Assembly (NCBI GenBank): GCA_964058845.1
Contig: CAXKVR010000242.1
Span: 1-64,000, forward strand
Reading direction: 5' to 3'
Length of the DNA: 64,000 nucleotides
Source of the DNA: Carex sylvatica
Taxonomy: Eukaryota; Streptophyta; Magnoliopsida; Poales; Cyperaceae
In this document: in pieces, positions 1 through 11,873 of the stretch
Numbering within the stretch: the stretch's first letter is position 1
How the letters are laid out: each line of letters starts with the position of its first letter
Notes under the pieces: generated by a model
Seen by the model: only the letters and a program-made list of their open reading frames with translations
Told to the model about the DNA's origin: nothing
Databases searched by the model: none
Position numbers and translations under genes: made by a program

Positions 1-2880
1 TATCTTGGAGGGACACAAAGATTGGATTCTGTGCTCCTATTATGGTTGGTAGAATTTTGATAAAGATATGTTGTTTTAACAATTAGTTTTTTTTTTTTTT
101 TTTTCTTTTTCAGTTCTGATTCTATCATCCTTAGTCTTAGACCATTGCTCCTATCATTATTCCCAGTCCAAATAATTATTAATATAATAAAATATAAGAA
201 ATTTAGTGATTTTTTTTTTTGCTTCAATTTGTTGAAATAACTTTATTTCCTTGAATTAAGTCAACATATATATTGCAAAATTGTATTAAGATGTTTATTA
301 GGGTTTACATACTTGAAAATTGAAATTTTGTATTGTTTAGTTATGGCGCACTGTCAATCGACTTGTGATTGATTTTGCCAAGCACAAGTGAAGTGTTTAT
401 CCAAAATTCGACCCAAAAAAAAATTGAACTTTTAAAATTGCCCTTTAGACCACCCTAAGATGCAAATACATGATTTGTCTCATACACAAATCTAATTTAT
501 TACCATAAACTGGAAACTCAATCAAAATATTTTCTGCAGTTTGAATTGAATTCCAAAATCTAATTTTAATTTTTTTCGATATTATGTACACAACCTTATA
601 TTTTGTAATTTTTGTTTTTCGAAGTAGCATGTCTCGCAAACAACGTTTACGGGAAACACATTAATAATTTCATTAACGATGATGGTATTTTGGGAGGGAA
701 AACATGATTTAATTAGAATCCATGACATTATTGCATGTCTATTATTTGTGTTATTTATATGTTTCTCAAAATTTGAAATTTATTTTCTTTGTTCTTCGAT
801 GTTATGTACACAATCTTATAGTTAGCAAAAAAAAATTTTCAAAGGAGCGTGTGTCGCAAATAGTGTTTACGAAAAAACATTAATATATTTATTAACGATG
901 ACGATATATTGATGGAAAAAACAAATTTAGAATCCACATCTTTAATGCATGTCTATTATTTGATTTATTTATATGTTTCTCAAATTTTCCTTTTGGATAT
1001 ATCATAGTTCAATTTATAGCCAAACATATAGATTTAAGATGACAATTTGTAAATGCAGGCCCTCACAAAGATTTCTCAATTATCCAAGTAAATTTTATGT
1101 TAATGCAATTATTGTTGTATTTCCCCAGAATTTTTTTTTAACATATGTAAGTTACCAACAAAATTTAGATTCTAGTACTGTAAAAATTACAACTTTGTGT
1201 AGTGTTATTTGAAATTTTTAAATATAATAACAGTTGTGCTGGATAATTAATTATCAGTAGATAATTAAAATCAGTATGCATATGAGAAGTAGTGGCAAAT
1301 TAGATATTAGAGGTTTATACTCTTTTTTTAATCTAGACATAACAAACAAAGGACTCATATGCATGATTATGATTATAGAACATGCCTAAGAAATTTGTTA
1401 TATTTTCATTTATTTATTTTGTTTGCAAAATATTTGTTAATTTTAAATGAACATTGATTGTTGTATATTAGACCTGGAAGCAACTGCAGCTAACATATAC
1501 CTTTTCTTTTATTTTTTCTTCTGTTGCAGCCAGGCAGACTCGATTTATTTCAGCACGAGTGGTTTAGGAAAAAGAAGATTATTTTAAAACAACCAAAAGG
1601 TCAGTATATATACATTAATCTTGATTCAACAAAGAATGTACTAGGTGTACTAATTAATACCATGTACCCTAATAAGGAAATAAAAACATAAAACTATAAC
1701 TGTATAACAGATAAAAAAAAAAACATATATAGAGCTTATAATCTTTGTTTGGTCATATATTGGATTGTGGGACATATCCTTACTTCCATTAAATACTGTT
1801 AATTTTAGTTCCTTATATCACTCTGGTAAACTGATAATGCACTTTTTTTTCTGAAATGATTCGATTTTAGTGGCCAAATTGCACTCAAATTATGGGTTGA
1901 ACAGTCAAGTTGCCTCTAACTGTGTCCTATGTAATAAATTTGAGTTCTTTTTTTGTTGATAAATTTTCATCTTATCTTGGTGAGATCAGATGAGAGAGCA
2001 CCGTGTCATAGCTGGTGCTGATTTGTTGGTAGTGCCCAGACGCTTTTTGAACCTGGTGGGTTCATTCAGCTTCTAGGGATGCAGCACAGCGCACAGTATG
2101 TATACTTCAAATTTTGTTATTTTTAATTTTCTTCCTTTTTGTTGACCTTAGCTTAGCATTTTTTTTCCTTTTTATAATAACCACACTTTTTGTTACCAGC
2201 GTTCACAGTTTTTTTACTTCTTTTTAAACAAGAGACAGGTCAGGAGGCCCCATTTGATTAGGAATTGTATTGTCTAAAGTTATCTTTCTGTTTTTTCTTT
2301 ATCCAATGTATTGCTGCAATAGATTATTGTAATTGGTCTTGGATGTTAAATTGTAAATTTATGAAGATAGTTTTTTTTTTTTTTTTTTTTTTTTTTGTAT
2401 TGTACTCTAATTTATGGTTTTATTAATGCTGAAGTTATAGATTATTGTAATGTTATTGATAACATATTTAGTACCTTTTTTCCATCAGTATTTATCTTTA
2501 TTATTTGTTTGATTTTTTGTACTCCATTGGGGCCTCCTTATCACCAATACTAACAATATCAAAATGTAATTATCGTTATTATTTGTTTGATTACTTAGAT
2601 AATATTTTATCTTTCTTCGTTTTTTTTGGAAGTGCTGGTATATTCCTGAGTTGGACTATTATGTTTTATGAAGCAAAAGTCATATTTTATTTCACATTAA
2701 TATTTTTGTGTTTAAAGTAATTTGTTCAATATAATCTTTATATAAAAATGTGATCAAATTTTATGTATTCTTTAAAATTTATTTACAAATTTTTAGATAA
2801 ACAGAAAATCCATTAAATTTTGAAAACAAAAATATAAACACGAATTAAAATATAACGTTATTCATTAAGTACAACACTCC
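1..2880. other. Gene-poor AT-rich stretch, no recognised gene
   Basis: No open frame here resembles a known protein. The stretch is AT-rich with several T homopolymers (for example around 2371-2396). One short segment at about 1530-1600 is preceded by a pyrimidine tract and CAG and followed by GGTCAG, so it has exon-like borders. It reads as a basic peptide containing HEWFRKKKIILKQPKG. A second stretch at about 1990-2050 is also exon-like. These could be 3' exons of a gene that begins to the left of the window, or of a non-coding transcript. I do not recognise the family and cannot link the pieces. Confidence 0.3.
571..990. repeat. Two-copy tandem duplication, about 210 bp per unit
   Basis: Two diverged direct copies lie next to each other, at about 571-788 and 789-990. 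Shared blocks occur in the same order in each: TTATGTACACAA, then a CGCAAA..GTTTACG block, then CATTAA..TTTATTAACGATGA, then TGCATGTCTATTATTTG, then ATTTATATGTTTCTCAAA. No coding capacity is evident in either unit. Confidence 0.75.
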
Positions 2881-3274
2881 AACTCTAAAATCAATTCAAT
2901 TTGTACATGTATAAAGTCACTTCAAAACTTCTTACTCTAGTAATAAAACAACATAATGGCAACTGAACCATAATTACTTGAAATTTTTCATTCAGTCAGT
3001 TACAGAGCCGACCTTATAAAAACAAAACAAAATAAAATAAAACTGGGGCCTCACAATCAATCATCCTCTTCTAAAATATTTTCTCGTAATCCGAGTTCTC
3101 TGCGCACGGGTCTCTACCATAGTGACAAATAAATTATTCGGATTCGCTTCGGCGAGTTCATGATTTGGAAATAATTCGGAAATAATTCGGGAATGATTCA
3201 AAAATTTTTTGACCAGAGATCTCAGTCCTACAAGGAAGCAAAAAAAAATAAAAAAAAATATATATATATATATA

Positions 3275-3676
3275 GGAACATGTTGGCATGCTATGCGTAG
3301 CATAGAGAGCCTCCGTGCAACGGCTCAATATTTGATTTTTCAAAATCCTAATGGTCGATCCGAACTGTTCATCTTGTTCTCCATATTAATATGTGTTTGA
3401 AAACCAAATTTTATATTTTTTGAATTTTTTTTACTATTTTTTTAGATTTATTGAAATTTTTTTTTTTTTATGGTCCAGATTTGCTGAAAACAGCGATTTT
3501 CAATAAATCTAAAAAATAGTAAAAAAATTTCAAAAAATGTAAAATTTGGTCTCCAAACACATATTAATATGGAGAATAAGATGAACGGTTTGGATCGACC
3601 GTTAGGATTTTGAAAAATCAAATATTGAGCCGTTGCACGGAGGCCCTCTATGCTACGCATAGCATGCTAGCATATT

Positions 3677-3678
<2 letters not shown>
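3275..3678. mobile_element. Foldback (palindromic) element 1, flanked by (TA)n
   Basis: The whole segment is one long inverted repeat. The left arm starts GGAACATGTTGGCATGC and the right arm ends with its near reverse complement, GCATGCTAGCATATTCC. The arms meet at an AT-rich loop near 3470. The stem contains the core shared by all foldback elements in this window: GGTCGATCCGAAC, CTCCATATTAATATGTG and ACCAAATTTTA. It carries no protein. TA dinucleotide runs lie on both sides, so a target duplication cannot be read. Confidence 0.85.
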
Positions 3679-3742
<64 letters not shown>

Positions 3743-3747
<5 letters not shown>

Positions 3748-4140
3748 AGGCTAGGGTGCTATGGGTTGCATAGAGAGCTACAGCTCAATATTTGGCTTTT
3801 CAAAATCCTAATGGTCGATCCGAACCGTTCATCTTGTTCTCCATATTAATATGTGTTTGGAGACCAAATTTTACATTTTTTGAAAATTGTTTACTACTTT
3901 TTAAGATAGGTAGAAAATCACTTGATCTAAAAAATTCTGCACCATTCAGATATTTGATTTTCTAACTATCTAAAAAAATAGTAAAATTTTTTCAAAAAAT
4001 GTAAAATTTGGTCTCCAAACACATATTAATATGGAGAACAAGATGAACGGTTCGGATTGACCATTAGGATTTAAAAAATTTGAATATTAAGTCGTAGCAC
4101 CGTAGTCCTCTATGCAACCCATAGCACCCTAGCCTTACCC
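3743..4140. mobile_element. Foldback element 2, between (GA)n and (TA)n
   Basis: This is a second complete palindrome of the same family. Its tips are GAGTAAGGCTAGGGTGC on the left and GCACCCTAGCCTTACCC on the right. The stem core matches the other copies. The loop region contains GATAGGTAGAAAATCACTTG and its partner. It lies between a GA microsatellite on the left and a TA microsatellite on the right. The copy at 55133 has the same tip, so these two form a subfamily. No coding sequence. Confidence 0.85.
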
Positions 4141-4164
4141 TATATATATATATATATATATATA

Positions 4165-4589
4165 GAGGTTGGCTACTATGCTTATATAAGCATATCCCCA
4201 CATATGCTTATAACTCATTTTTGTGCTTCCAATGTCCAAATTGTCGATCTGAACCGTTCATCTTGTTCTCCATATTAATATGTGCTTGGAAACTAAATTT
4301 TACATTTTTCTGAATTTTTTTACTATTTATTAAGCCACTTTGAAAATCGCTGATCCAACGGTGGCTGCACAAAACAGTAAAATCAGCAGCCACCGTTGGA
4401 TTAATAATTTTCAAAGTGGCTTAATAAATAGTAAAAAAATTCAGAAAAATGTAAAATTTAGTTTCCAAGCACATATTAATATGGAGAACAAGATGAACGG
4501 TTTAGATCGACCATTTGAACATTGAAAGCACAAAAATGAGTTATAAGCATATGTGGGGATATGCTTATATAAGCATAGTAGCCAACCTC
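4165..4589. mobile_element. Foldback element 3, flanked by (TA)n
   Basis: This is a near-perfect hairpin of 425 bp. The left tip GAGGTTGGCTACTATGC pairs with the right tip GCATAGTAGCCAACCTC. The stem core is the family core. The loop contains CCAACGGTGGCTGC and its inverted partner GCAGCCACCGTTGG, a feature shared with the half element at about 60440. Both sides are TA repeats. No protein is encoded. Confidence 0.9.
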
Positions 4590-4976
4590 TATATATATAT
4601 ATTATGGAAAAAGTCCGCGAATAATTAGTAAAATTCGGAAAAAGATCCGTAAAATTAGCTTATTATTTGGGAATAATTCAGTCAAACTTCGATTAACCGA
4701 ATAATTCGACATTTAGTTTGTCATCACAAAAAAATGAACTATTCGCGAATTATTTGTTTCAAATTAAATTGCTAACATTTTGCAACTAAGCAGAATTTGG
4801 AAGCATGTGAAATTGATTCTCTCCATGCCACCAAAAAAAAATGATATAATTAAGAGAGTGTGAGATACCAAATGGGTATTTGTTAATTTATTTCTTAATC
4901 AAATTCATTAGATAGACCTTGGTAAATCTGATGTGTACATTTTAGATGAAATAATTTATATGTTGGGAAGAAACTT
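4590..4976. other. Right flank of the foldback cluster, AATAATTCGG-type repeat
   Basis: Motifs such as GAATAATTC, CCGAATAATTCG and AAAATTCGG recur here and also on the left side of the foldback cluster (about 3130-3200). The simplest reading is that the three foldback elements were inserted in series into one older repetitive element. Its ends are not clear, and no gene is seen. Confidence 0.4.
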
Positions 4977-6553
4977 TTCGAAATACCTGGAGAACTGCAA
5001 CAAAACATTTCTAAACCGTGTGATGTAGAAGGAACTGAAGGAGAAGTTGGGTATTCCTTGAACGAAAAACTTGGGTTTGATCTCTTGAATCAGATCGAGG
5101 AGCTTATTCCTGCCTAATAAGTTAAGGTTCGTCCCTTGCTCTACCTAAGCTAAACATACTATTAACTATAAGCACTGCATCATCATTGATACTCAAAAGG
5201 TACTCCAAAACTTGGAGCATAATCTTCCAACCTCCTTCCTGTCTCGTTGATTCTTTCTGGAGGGTGAAAGCCCGGCCGAGGCAAATCTACCCCTGTAATT
5301 CGGAGTTTCGGGGGTCCATCTTTTCTTTTTGCAAGTGATTGAATTAGAGATGGCCATTGGAACCCATGAGTAATGCCAAAATCAACTACATGGATTTTCG
5401 ATGCATTGCCTATGGCATTGCGAATACTCTCATTAGCAAAATGATTTGAAACCGTCGAGATAGGGGATACCCTCAACAACATATAATAGGCCTTCAGATA
5501 GTCAATGGTGCGTACCTGCCTTGTGACATATTGACGATATGCCGCACTCTCTGTACCAGTCAAGCGTGCCTCTAGCCCATTAACAAGAATACATGCAAGC
5601 CTTTGGATCCCATCTCCAATAGGCGATGCTTCCTTCCTTATTTGTTGTATAAGTTCACAAGCAATTTTGTTATCATTCATAGATATCGCCTCTGCACAAG
5701 ATATGAGACTTGCTCTGAGATTGATATGGTCGTGTTGGTTTTGATACTCACTATGTGAGTTTGCTTCGAGCTCCTTGATTTCTCTCAGGCTGGATATTTC
5801 TTCTCTTGGACATTTTTTCTTGTGGTATAGTAGTACTTTATCAAACATCTCATCTCTAATTGTTTCCTCACAGGAGACTATTGATATTTTGCAATTTCGC
5901 CCCTCCAAAATGTCCAAGTCTGCATCATTTGTATTCTTTCCACCCTTAGACTTATTTAGGAAATCACTTTCTTTCTCTTGCCCCGATTTGATTTCTAGTG
6001 ACTTGCTATCACATTTCTTCATTGAATTAAGTGAAAGATTACTCACTTGAAGATTAATTGACAATCTATTGTGATTTGGAAGGAACTTCAATCCTTCTTC
6101 TACACCTCTCTGAAATTCAGTAGCCAGCAACTTCTCTATACGCGGGTGTTGTTCCAAACTCTCACTAAAGGTTGGATCTACTTGATCTTTTAAATCAGAA
6201 GTTGTAAAATTATGATTTACCATTGATTGTTTTGATACCAATTGATTATCTTGTGGATGTGGATACTTCTCCCCAAGGAAATCATAAAAGGGTTTCTCCA
6301 TGTCCCTGAGAGCTGCCTCTTGATAACCATGTATCTCAGACTTCTCTTGTTGGTTCAGAAAAAGGTTGTTGTATGAGTCTTTGTCTGGGATAATTTGTGA
6401 CGAGTTTGTGTGATCACAATTATCAATGGAACCGTGCAATTCGTTCGACTTCAAATAACATGAGTTGTTCTCTTTCGGCAAAGCCATGTTGCTTGCGGCT
6501 TCCAAAATTTGATTACAGAAATTCCGATCTAGAAATTTCATAAATGAACCCAA
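4977..6553 (-). pseudogene. Broken GRAS-family (SCL9/14/33-type) gene copy
   Basis: Read on the minus strand, this starts MGSFMKFLDRNF and runs 456 codons through the LHRI region (ISCAEAISMNDNKIACELI) and the VHIID block (HVVDFGITHGFQWPSLIQ), ending after GVPFEYQ. Compared with the copy at 11874-13844, about 45 nt are missing just after FEYQ, which breaks the frame. The remaining homologous DNA continues to about 4977 (equivalent to QFSRYF) and then stops. The rest of PFYRE and the whole SAW region are therefore lost. An internal deletion also removes the conserved N-terminal segment (FDPILDYISRYLLEEDTDEK in the intact copy). GRAS proteins are plant transcription regulators whose C-terminal SAW motif is needed for a complete fold, so this copy is most likely non-functional. 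It could still be transcribed. Confidence 0.88.
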
Positions 6554-7400
6554 TTAGTGAAGTGAAACTGTTGAATAATATTTCAGTGAATTTTTTTTTT
6601 CAATTTCACCAATATTAGTTGGCTAGTTAATATTTATTTGGCAATGAAGTATAAGAAGTATTAAAAATAATAGAAATAATCTAACTACTAGTTAGATCAT
6701 ATATCTCATATCGTTAGCAAACCACACAAGTAACAAATGAACAAAAAAAATTTATAAAAAAAACTCAATGTCATTATCTATTTGTTCTTAAGTTCCTTAT
6801 TTTCCAGGAAAAAAATATACCAAGAATTGAACTTTTCTCTCAGCTCTTAATGTTGTGATTGGAGCACTTAAAATAGTTGAAGTACTTAGATAACTAATTA
6901 AACAAACCAACAGCTGTCAACTGTTCTTTAATTTAACTAGCTATGTTATTAGAAACTAACATGTAAAAAAAGGAAGAAATTCATTAGTTTTAGCAAGAAA
7001 CATAGCATTTTAAAATGTCCTTAATTAAGTATTAATAGTGCCCTGAATTAGCTTTCAGATAGAAAATGGAAGTTCTACAAATAAAATAAGAAATATGAAA
7101 GCTTGTTTTTTGTTTCTAAAATCCGGAGAAAAGAAGAAAAAAAAGAAGGGTGCTAAACACCCTATATTATTAGTTTTCTTTTTTGCTCTAGTTTTAATGA
7201 TTTTCAGTGAAATCGGTGGGCATTTTTAGGCCAATTTTTCAGTAAAAAAATGTAAAAGAATTCGGAGAGAGAATTTTTCAGCGTACCTCAAAAGAGCATC
7301 ACCAGTTAAGCTAGAGCCTAAATGCTTGAGGAAGAAGCTCTCTAGATATTATATGGAGAAGTTTGGAACTTTTCAAGTGATAGAGATCATCACATATAAC
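6554..7400 (-). promoter_or_regulatory. Leader and upstream region of the broken GRAS copy
   Basis: This region is an inverted, diverged copy of the DNA upstream of the intact GRAS gene. On the minus strand a leader exon rich in GAGCTTCTTCCTCA ends TGATGCTCTTTTGAG followed by GTACGC, a splice donor with its exon edge at about 7287. The same leader donor is present at 11287/11288 in the other copy. The arrangement is therefore a non-coding first exon, a leader intron of roughly 0.6-0.7 kb, and an intronless coding region. The conservation supports a real leader intron. Confidence 0.6.
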
Positions 7401-7468
7401 AATCAGTCTTAGTGGTTATGTCGCTTTCTAGATCATCAACAATTCAACATAGTGAATTTTCTTCCTGG

Positions 7469-7653
7469 CAGGGGCAGAATCAGAATTTGAATTTGGGAGG
7501 CCGAGCCGCCAAAAGACGAAAGAACAACCGCATGAGGGGTGCCAATCGGTATGCATCTGTAAAAAAACCATATGAAAATAACAATTCAATAAGCAACTTT
7601 CGATTTTATGGGGGTGCCTGACCCCCTTTTGCTTGTACCTAATTACGCCCCTG
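7469..7653. mobile_element. hAT-type MITE, 185 bp
   Basis: The ends are imperfect inverted repeats, CAGGGGCAGAATCAG on the left and the reverse complement CAGGGGCGTAATTAG on the right. They are flanked by the 8-bp direct repeats CTTCCTGG and CTTTCTGG (7/8 identical). CAGGGGC termini with 8-bp duplications are typical of non-autonomous hAT elements. The short open frame across it is not a gene. Confidence 0.8.
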
Positions 7654-7943
7654 CTTTCTGGTATTGGTGATGTGTCGCCTTTCTCAGGAACTGTGCAAAG
7701 AGCTGCATACATTGACTGAAAACAGTGCTGGTACCAGAGAACAGGGACTATATTTACAGAGATTTTGTATTATTTTGGGGAGGTCCGTAGCAAGCTCTGT
7801 GAAGTGTGTCAATGAAAATTGGATTTGAATTTGGTTAATTTTTTGGAGTAGGGGTTTGTAACGTTTTGAGAGTGAGAATTTAATGGGCATAATAAATTCT
7901 GGTAATTGAGATGTTATAAACATGATCCCTGAGGTGATGGAGG

Positions 7944-8274
7944 TAGGGGTGCAAATGGGTTGGATATTATCTGACCGTATCCGAAAATTTAATATGGATA
8001 TCTGATATCCGAATATCCGTGCGGATACGGATACGGATATGGTTTTAAATTGTAATTATCCATATCCGAATAGTAGATATATATTATATAATTTAATATG
8101 TATTAAAAATAAAATTATGTTATTCACTATTATAAAAAGCGGATATCCGTATCTGTATTCGGTTAATATTCGATCCGTATCCGTCTAATATCCGATCTGG
8201 ATCCAGAAAATAAAAATGGATACGAATATAGTTTTACTACTATCCAATCCGTATCCGATCCGTTTGCACCCCTA
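7944..8274. mobile_element. hAT-type MITE, 331 bp, exact 8-bp target duplication
   Basis: It begins TAGGGGTGCAAATGG and ends GTTTGCACCCCTA. The flanks are the exact 8-bp direct repeat GATGGAGG (7936-7943 and 8275-8282). The interior is rich in GGATATCCG and CGGATACGGATA repeats, the subterminal clustered repeats expected of hAT elements. No coding capacity. Confidence 0.92.
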
Positions 8275-8282
8275 GATGGAGG

Positions 8283-9447
8283 TAAAAAAATATAAGCTTC
8301 CATTAATAAGAAATTGGCAGTACTGATACCGTTTACGCAATATTTACCTTTCACTTTTGTCCAGTTGAGGAGGGGTCCGGATCCCCTAAAGTAACCCAAT
8401 ATTTGGGTTTTGGATCGAGATCATCTGATTCGAATTTGTCGTTTGAGATTGTTTCGCAATTCAAATTTATCTCTCGGGATGTGTGTACTCCACCTCGAAT
8501 AGATTATCACGAATTCGAATCGAACGGTCCGATTTAAAACTCAAATATTTAATTACTTCACTGGATCTGAACTCGTTGAGGGGTGGGTTGTTGTCCTCAG
8601 GCATCATCATTTTGTTATGAAATTTACAAATTAAATAATAAAAAATAGAGAACAAAAAGATAAGATATGAAACAAGTCTTGATTAAAACAGTTGACTGGG
8701 ATGTGGTGGTAATTTGGAATCGTCGACCAATTTTGACCAAAGAACGCTCACTAAATATCCACATTTACATAATGTATACTTTTTGGTCAATTGGGAAAAT
8801 TTGACCATCTCACTTCAATAGATTAGTCCCTTCAAACTACCTACCACGGTGTAGTTGATAGTCAATAGTCAATAGTCAATAGTCAATAGTCAATAGTCAA
8901 TACTAATCGCTAAAGATTGAAAGAGATAGTTTGGGTAAGGGTATTGACAGCTCTATTTTGACGTCGCACAGCGTAACGTATGAAAAAATATATGACTGAT
9001 GCACTGCGTGAAGCTAAATTTGCTCTGTTAATATATTTACCCAACAGTTTGCTGATACCATTTGGACAATTTGATGGTGACAGGCAGAACTTATATTTTT
9101 ATCAATTTAAGCTTGTATTAGCTCAATACTTTACATAATTTGTGAATAGACCTCAGCTTTAACCTTAATAATTTCTGCTTGTATCAAGATATAATTATAA
9201 CTTAGCCCAATACTTTACATAATTTGCGAATAGCCCACAGCTTTTGCCTTATCAATTTTGCCCAGTTTGCACAAGAGGGGGGCAGGATGGGATATGGTTT
9301 CATACCCATTTTTTTATTAATCGAGAATAAATAAAGAAAATATCGGAAATGGATGACGTTTTGATCAGAAATTGAAATATATGTAAAACGGGACTGTTTA
9401 TTCCATCCCACGAATGATACAAAAATTCCCGTGTAGATTAATCACCG
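8283..9447. other. Intergenic, no gene seen
   Basis: There is no recognisable coding sequence. The stretch includes a short heptamer array (8857-8902) and AT-rich sequence leading into a Mutator-type element at 9459. Confidence 0.5.
8857..8902. repeat. Heptamer microsatellite (AGTCAAT)n
   Basis: Six consecutive copies of the 7-bp unit AGTCAAT can be read directly. Lower-similarity sequence lies on both sides. No associated gene. Confidence 0.9.
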
Positions 9448-9458
9448 CTAATTCAAAC

Positions 9459-9966
9459 TGAATTTTTTATTAATATCGAAAAAGGAGATGGCTTTTGGGT
9501 TTTATCAATATATAGGTAGATCGGGATGGTTTATCCCGTCCAACTACAGTGTTCTGGATGGGATAAACCATCTCGTCTAGATTAGTGCTCCACTAATTTT
9601 GCTTAGCAGAAAAAAAAAATTTCTTGGACGTGATAGATTATCCCGTCTGATAATGTTGTTTTTTTTTTTTTTTTTTTTTTTTTGTTTGTTTTTGGTTTCA
9701 TCTTAGACAATGAAAAAAAAAAATTAAAAAAAAATGCTACAGTACTGAACGGGATAATCTATTCCGTCCAAAATTTTTTTTTCTTTTCTGCTAAGTAAAA
9801 TTAGCAACTAATCTGATTGGATAGATTAAAGAAAGCCCGACGGGATAATTGATCCTGTCAGTTGGACGGAAAAATTCGTTCCGATCTACCTATATATCGA
9901 TAAAATCCAAAAATCATTCCTTTTTTGATATTTTATTGATTTATTTTTTATTAATAAAAAAATGGA
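9459..9966. mobile_element. Non-autonomous Mutator-like foldback element, 508 bp
   Basis: The left end TGAATTTTTTATTAATA and the reverse-complemented right end GTCCATTTTTTTATTAATA are related. The arms are long inverted repeats that include ATATATAGGTAGATCGG and ACGGGATAATCTAT-type blocks. The 11-bp direct repeat CTAATTCAAAC flanks it at 9448-9458 and 9967-9977. Mutator elements usually make 8-11 bp duplications, so this fits. The shared ATTTTTATTAATA terminus links it to the elements at 10261, 15341 and 60172. It is non-coding. Confidence 0.75.
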
Positions 9967-10260
9967 CTAATTCAAACCGTAACTCTGCTAATTAATTAAA
10001 AAATAAAAAAATCCCGGCCAGGATAATCTGTCCCGTCCAGACGAACTTTTTTTTTTTTTCCTTCTGGAATCCATCCCAGCCTAGATTGACAAATACTCGT
10101 CATTTACTCACAAAAATGAGGCCATGGATGCAGCAAATTACAATTCTTGCCTTGCATTGAAATACAATATAAGTAAAGAACCTATTGGGTGAAGCGAGCC
10201 CTTAACTCAAAGAGGAAGCGGATCCGACCTGATATGGTCTTGCAGTTGCCTCGAAGAGAT

Positions 10261-10922
10261 CCGAAATTTTTATTAATAGAAGATTATTAATTAAATATCA
10301 ATAATGGAGAACGAATCTGAGTTTTTTTCGAGATATAGAGAAAACGTGATAGTTTATGATGTTCTCTGTGTTGAAATGTCACAAAAGATCAGGAGTATAC
10401 CAGGATGGAAGGTGGTGCGCAATATTTGGAAGGCAAGCTGGAGATAAATTTCTGCTGGATACCTTTATTATTTGTTGCATTATAATATTATGTAAACATG
10501 GAATTAGTTAAGCTAAGTTTGGAAAGGAGAATAAGGCAGATTGTTGCCTTCTTACGCATGACATCTCTGTATATTGATATATCTCCTGTAAGCTATGTAC
10601 ACAAGAATTAATAAACCATTAAATAAAATTGGGAGGGAAGGAAGTTTCATGAGAGTGTGGGTGTTCTTTGTTTTTTATATCATTAAATTTACACTCTGGA
10701 CGTTATAGACTATTACAGTCTGAAACAGTGTCAGTTCCTATCAAAATAGGATTTGTTTTTGACAGAAACAGAGGCCGAAACAGATTGTTCTTGGCCGTGA
10801 TGATCTATAACGTCCAGATGACGTTCTAAACTATCACGTTTTATCTATATCTCGAAAAAACTCAAATCCGTTCTCAATTATCGATATTTATTTAAATAAT
10901 TTCCTATTAATAAAAATTTCGG
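10261..10922. mobile_element. Non-autonomous Mutator-like element, about 660 bp
   Basis: It begins CCGAAATTTTTATTAATAG and ends CTATTAATAAAAATTTCGG, a perfect terminal match. The arms continue inward with ATTATCGATATT-like blocks and the pair CGTGATAGTTTATGATGT and CTAAACTATCACG. The same termini occur at 15341-16310, where a 9-bp duplication is visible. Here the flanks (CGAAGAGAT and TGGTTTCAT) do not match. The ends may come from recombination between two copies, or one flank has been lost. Confidence 0.75.
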
Positions 10923-11199
10923 TGGTTTCATATATCCTATTTCATTTTTTTTGTTGAAAGTTAAAACCAAATAATAACACATATAGACAACAAAAAGAAA
11001 TAATTGGAGAAAACTCTTGATTGCCAACAGACCCTTCAAAAATAGTATCGTACTGCCAATGATGTCAGTTGAAATAGACATCTCACCAATACCAGGAAGA
11101 AAGTTCACTATATTGAAGGTTTAGAAAGAGACAGCCATTAAGTATGGTTGTTATCTGTGATGAACTGGTGATCTAGATCTCTCTCTACAAAAATACCAC

Positions 11200-11873
11200 T
11201 TCTCAATATAATATCAAGATCCTAGAGAGCTTCTTCCTCAGGCTGTCAAACATCTAGGTTCTAGCTAACTGTTGATGCTCTTTTGAGGTATGCTAGAAAA
11301 TTATCTCTCCGAATTTCTTTTACATTTTTTTTTCCTCTCTTTTCTCCAGCTTTTAGAAACAAAAAACAAGTTTTCGTTTTTCTTGATTCATTTATAGAGT
11401 TTTCATTGTGGGACACTACAAGGATACCATGTTGCTTGCTAAAACTGATGATTTTTTTTTAAGTTTCTAATAACATAGCTAGTTCAATTAAAGAACAGTT
11501 GACATTACTTGAGTACTTCATTAAAGAGAAAAGCTATTTTAATTTTTGAGTGCTCCAATCACACTGAGACAAAATATAATTTCTGTATACCGATATTGTC
11601 CCTATGTAAAGCTCTTATTTATTTGCAAAGTTCTGGAGCTTAATTAATGCATTATTAGAAATTAAGGAACTTCAGAATAATTGAACTTGCATTGATGTTT
11701 CTTATACTTCTACTAAATTAATCATCACTAGCCAACTATTAATGGTGAAATTGAATTTTTTTTTTCCACTAAATAAAGTTATTCAACAGTCTCACTTCAC
11801 TAATTGAATTCATTCATGAAATTTCTAGATCAAATATCTGTTCATCAAATTTTGGAAACAACAAGCAACATAT
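11200..11873 (+). promoter_or_regulatory. Leader exon and leader intron of the intact GRAS gene
   Basis: A non-coding exon rich in CTTCTTCCTCA ends GATGCTCTTTTGAG at 11287 and is followed by the donor GTATGC. A probable acceptor is CAACAG at 11784-11789, which gives a leader intron of about 500 nt. The region is the counterpart, in inverse orientation, of 6554-7400. Both loci therefore inherited promoter, leader exon and leader intron together. Confidence 0.55.

Noticed and set aside
3061..3303. Minus-strand frame with MVETRAQRTR, reminiscent of a gag start
   Set aside because: It is too short and overlaps repeat and foldback sequence. No other retrotransposon domain is nearby.
10252..10931. 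9-bp target duplication for the element at 10261-10922
   Set aside because: The two flanks were compared directly and do not match, so none is claimed.
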